DNA of 6,923 bases, taken from NCBI GenBank assembly GCA_023430425.1, contig JAEZAR010000271.1, forward strand, positions 1-6,923. Direction: 5' to 3'. Position numbers and translations under genes: made by a program. Source of the stretch: Actinomycetes bacterium (GTDB lineage Bacteria; Actinomycetota; Actinomycetes; Actinomycetales; Cellulomonadaceae). Positions 5,006-6,923 of this stretch are shown here, one piece after another. The notes beneath the pieces are model-generated. The model did not search any database. It was not told the DNA's origin and worked only from the letters and a program-made list of their open reading frames with translations. Every line of letters begins with the position of its first letter. Position 1 is the first letter of the stretch.

Positions 5006-6304
5006 GTGACGAGCACCGCCCGGGCCGACCGGCCGCCGGACCCCTCGGGCGCGTCAGCCGCCCGACGGCGTTCCCTCGCCCACCACCGCGACTTCCGCCA
5101 GCTCTGGGTCGGGGACGCCCTCGGCCAGCTCGGCGCCCAGCTCGCGCTGCTCGCGCTGCCGGTCTACGCGGTCCAGGTGCTGCGGGCGTCGGAGCTCGAG
5201 ATGGGGGTCCTCACCGCTGCGGAGACGATCGCCTTCCCCGTCATCGGGCTGCTGGTGGGGGCCTGGGTCGACCGGATGGACAAGCGCCGCACGCTCGTCG
5301 TCGCCGACCTGGTGCGCGCGGCGGCGCTCACGGTCGTCGTGGTCGCCGGCCTCACCGGGCACGGCTCCGTACCGCTCCTCGTCGGCGTGGCGGTCGTCAT
5401 GAGCTGCGCCACCGTCTTCTTCGACGTCGCGCACCAGAGCTACGTGCCCGGGCTCGTCGGTCTCGACCGCATCTCCGAGGGCAACTCCAAGCTGCAGGCG
5501 ACGCAGTCGGTGGCCATCGCGGTGGGCCCGGGCCTCGGTGGCCAGCTGCTGCGCGTGATCACGGCACCGGCCCTGGTCGGCGCCACCGTCGTGACCTACC
5601 TGCTGTCGGCGGTGTTCGTGGCGCGCATCCGTCATCACGAGGAGCTGCCCCCGCGAGCCCCCGACCGGTCGCTGCGGAGGGAGATCGGCGAGGGTCTGCG
5701 GTTCGTGGTCGGCCAGCCGCTGCTGCGGCGCATCGTCGCGTGCACGGGGCTGAGCAACCTCTTCGGCTCCGTGACGGCGGCGCTCATGGTGATCTACGCG
5801 CTGCGGGTGCTGGGGCTGGACGAGGCCGGGCTGGGTGGGGTCTTCTCCGCGGCCGCGGTCGGCGGCGTCGTCGGCGCCCTCCTCGCGGACCGGGTGTCGC
5901 GGGCGGTCGGCGAGGGGCGCACCATCGCGTTCTCGGCGCTGGCCTGGGTGCCGGCCTTCGCGCTCACCCCGCTGGCCCTGCCCCTCGTGCACGCGGGCGT
6001 GCCCGTCGCGGCAACGCTCGTCGTGGGTCAGGGCCTCGGGATGTTCTGCATCGTCGTCTACAACGTCGCGCAGGTCTCGTTCCGCCAGCGGCTGTGCCCG
6101 CCCGCCCTGCTCGGCCGGATGAACGCCTCCGTGCGGGTCATCGTGTGGGGCGGGATGCCGCTGGGCGGCCTGGTCGGGGGCGTGCTCGGCACGCACCTGG
6201 GCGTGCTGCCGACCCTGTGGATCGCCGTCGCGGGCAGCGCGCTCGCGACCCTGCCGGTGGTGGTGTCGCCGCTGGCCCGGATGCGCGACCTGCCCACCGC
6301 CTAG
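5006..6304 (+). CDS. MFS transporter, MFS_3/EntS-like efflux type
   Basis: This 432-residue polytopic membrane protein has about twelve hydrophobic segments. A basic N-terminal tail (1-30) precedes HHRDFRQLWVGDALGQLG (26-43), a common opening of this family. A motif A-like loop, GAWVDRMDKRR (85-95), lies between helices 2 and 3, and a weaker copy, ADRVSRAVGEGR (294-305), lies in the second half. A hydrophilic central loop is about 207-232, and RMNASVR followed by a Gly-rich helix (371-395) is typical of EntS/MFS_3 members. Such proteins export drugs, siderophores or other small molecules with the proton gradient; the substrate here is unknown. The GTG at 5006 is chosen over the in-frame TTG at 4970 because the latter overlaps the -35 box. 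It is paired with the divergent ArsR-like regulator. Its TAG stop overlaps the stop of the convergent hydrolase gene. Confidence 0.9.
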   Translation: MTSTARADRPPDPSGASAARRRSLAHHRDFRQLWVGDALGQLGAQLALLALPVYAVQVLRASELEMGVLTAAETIAFPVIGLLVGAWVDRMDKRRTLVVADLVRAAALTVVVVAGLTGHGSVPLLVGVAVVMSCATVFFDVAHQSYVPGLVGLDRISEGNSKLQATQSVAIAVGPGLGGQLLRVITAPALVGATVVTYLLSAVFVARIRHHEELPPRAPDRSLRREIGEGLRFVVGQPLLRRIVACTGLSNLFGSVTAALMVIYALRVLGLDEAGLGGVFSAAAVGGVVGALLADRVSRAVGEGRTIAFSALAWVPAFALTPLALPLVHAGVPVAATLVVGQGLGMFCIVVYNVAQVSFRQRLCPPALLGRMNASVRVIVWGGMPLGGLVGGVLGTHLGVLPTLWIAVAGSALATLPVVVSPLARMRDLPTA

Positions 6305-6923
6305 CCGTCACCGAACCCCGCGGCGAGCGTCTCGTCGATCGCCGCGCGGACCTGCTCCGCCTGGTCGCCGTCGAGGATGCGCACGCCGTGGGCGCTCCCC
6401 GGCACCTCGAGGTAGGTCGCGTCGTCGCGTGCGACCTGGCGGCTGTCGGCCGCGGGCGTGCCGCCGTCGGCGGAGCTGGCGACGACGAGCAGGGGCCCGT
6501 CGTAGGTCGAGCCGGACGCCCGGGCGTCCATCCCGCCGAACTCCGCGGGCGGGCTCAGCGCGACCACTGCCACGGGCGCCAGCTCGTCCGCCGTCGCCGC
6601 CGCCGCCACCCCGCCCTTCGACGCGCCGACGAACGCGTACCGCGTCACGCCGGCGTCCGCGAGCGCGGCGACCGCGTACCCCATCGTGTCGGCCATGTCG
6701 CCCGCCCACGCGAACGTCACGACCGTGTGCCCCGCGTCGACCAGCCGCTCCACCTCGCCCGCCCACTGGCACCAGTCGCCGCCGTTCTGCGGGGCGAGCA
6801 CGACGCCTGTCGCACCCTCGCCCACCACCGCGACCAGGGCGGGGTCGTCGTCGGGGCCGGCACGGAAGGCACGCGTGCCGTCCGGGAGGCAGCCGGGCGC
6901 GTCGATCGGCGCGAGGCCCGCGT
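6301..6923 (-). CDS. Alpha/beta hydrolase, partial (N-terminus beyond the right edge)
   Basis: The reading frame is open to the window edge, so the about 206 visible residues are the C-terminal part. GASKG (a GxSxG nucleophile elbow, Ser codon 6619-6621), the Asp of SSADGG (codon 6466-6468) and the His of GSAHG (codon 6388-6390) come in the order and spacing of a Ser-Asp-His triad. Strands such as GVVLAP, TVVTFAW, YAFVGAS, VAVVALSP and LLVVASS fit the fold. Two Cys, in PGCLPDG and DWCQW, lie before the nucleophile and could form a disulfide, which hints at an extracytoplasmic protein; a signal peptide would lie outside the window. The GTG at 6828 is not a convincing start because coding continues upstream of it. 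Substrate is unknown. It is convergent with the MFS gene and shares its stop tetranucleotide. Confidence 0.78.
   Translation of the reverse strand, partial: AGLAPIDAPGCLPDGTRAFRAGPDDDPALVAVVGEGATGVVLAPQNGGDWCQWAGEVERLVDAGHTVVTFAWAGDMADTMGYAVAALADAGVTRYAFVGASKGGVAAAATADELAPVAVVALSPPAEFGGMDARASGSTYDGPLLVVASSADGGTPAADSRQVARDDATYLEVPGSAHGVRILDGDQAEQVRAAIDETLAAGFGDG

Noticed and set aside
5054..6196. 380-codon open frame on the minus strand opposite the MFS gene
   Set aside because: Its product is highly charged (His, Asp, Arg, Glu) and lies entirely inside a convincing transporter gene; it is a codon-bias shadow.
1..6923. CRISPR arrays, insertion sequences, tRNA or rRNA genes, attachment sites
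   Set aside because: On reading both strands I saw no regularly spaced direct repeats, transposase motifs, terminal inverted repeats or RNA gene signatures; the window is almost fully protein-coding.

Overview
The window is very GC-rich DNA with G/C-biased third codon positions, compact spacing and no insertion sequence, RNA gene or CRISPR array. These traits, plus two apparently leaderless start sites, suggest a high-GC actinobacterium. A facultatively fermentative lineage such as Cellulomonas or its relatives would fit a fermentative hydrogenase, but this placement is inferred from general knowledge and not proven by the sequence.

Layout: (1) 1-517, minus strand: the N-terminal half of an EamA/DMT-type membrane transporter, running off the left edge. 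(2) 552-4232, minus strand: a three-gene operon transcribed hydB-hydA-hydC. It encodes a trimeric NAD(H)-linked [FeFe]-hydrogenase: HydB is the NuoF-like FMN/NADH subunit, HydA carries the H-cluster and four accessory Fe-S clusters, and HydC is the NuoE-like [2Fe-2S] subunit. hydA and hydC overlap in an ATGA. (3) 4233-4424: a leader/intergenic region with several palindromes and a CRP/GlxR-like site. (4) 4425-4952, minus strand: an ArsR-like winged-helix regulator. (5) 4953-5005: a very short divergent promoter region with an inverted repeat. (6) 5006-6304, plus strand: an MFS efflux-type transporter. (7) 6301-6923, minus strand: the C-terminal part of an alpha/beta hydrolase running off the right edge. 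Its stop codon and the stop of the transporter share one CTAG tetranucleotide.

How the genes work together: HydB would exchange electrons with NAD(H) through FMN and pass them through its [4Fe-4S] cluster, with HydC, to the Fe-S chain of HydA and finally to the H-cluster, where protons are reduced (or H2 oxidised). HydB here is a minimal NuoF core. It lacks both the N-terminal thioredoxin-like [2Fe-2S] domain and the C-terminal 2x[4Fe-4S] ferredoxin domain of the Thermotoga maritima-type bifurcating HydB. Whether the complex uses ferredoxin or only NADH is the main biochemical question. The H-cluster L1 motif reads TSCSPGW instead of TSCCPGW. No maturase genes (hydE, hydF, hydG) are in the window. 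The regulator and MFS transporter look like a separate self-contained drug-efflux-type module that shares one divergent promoter.
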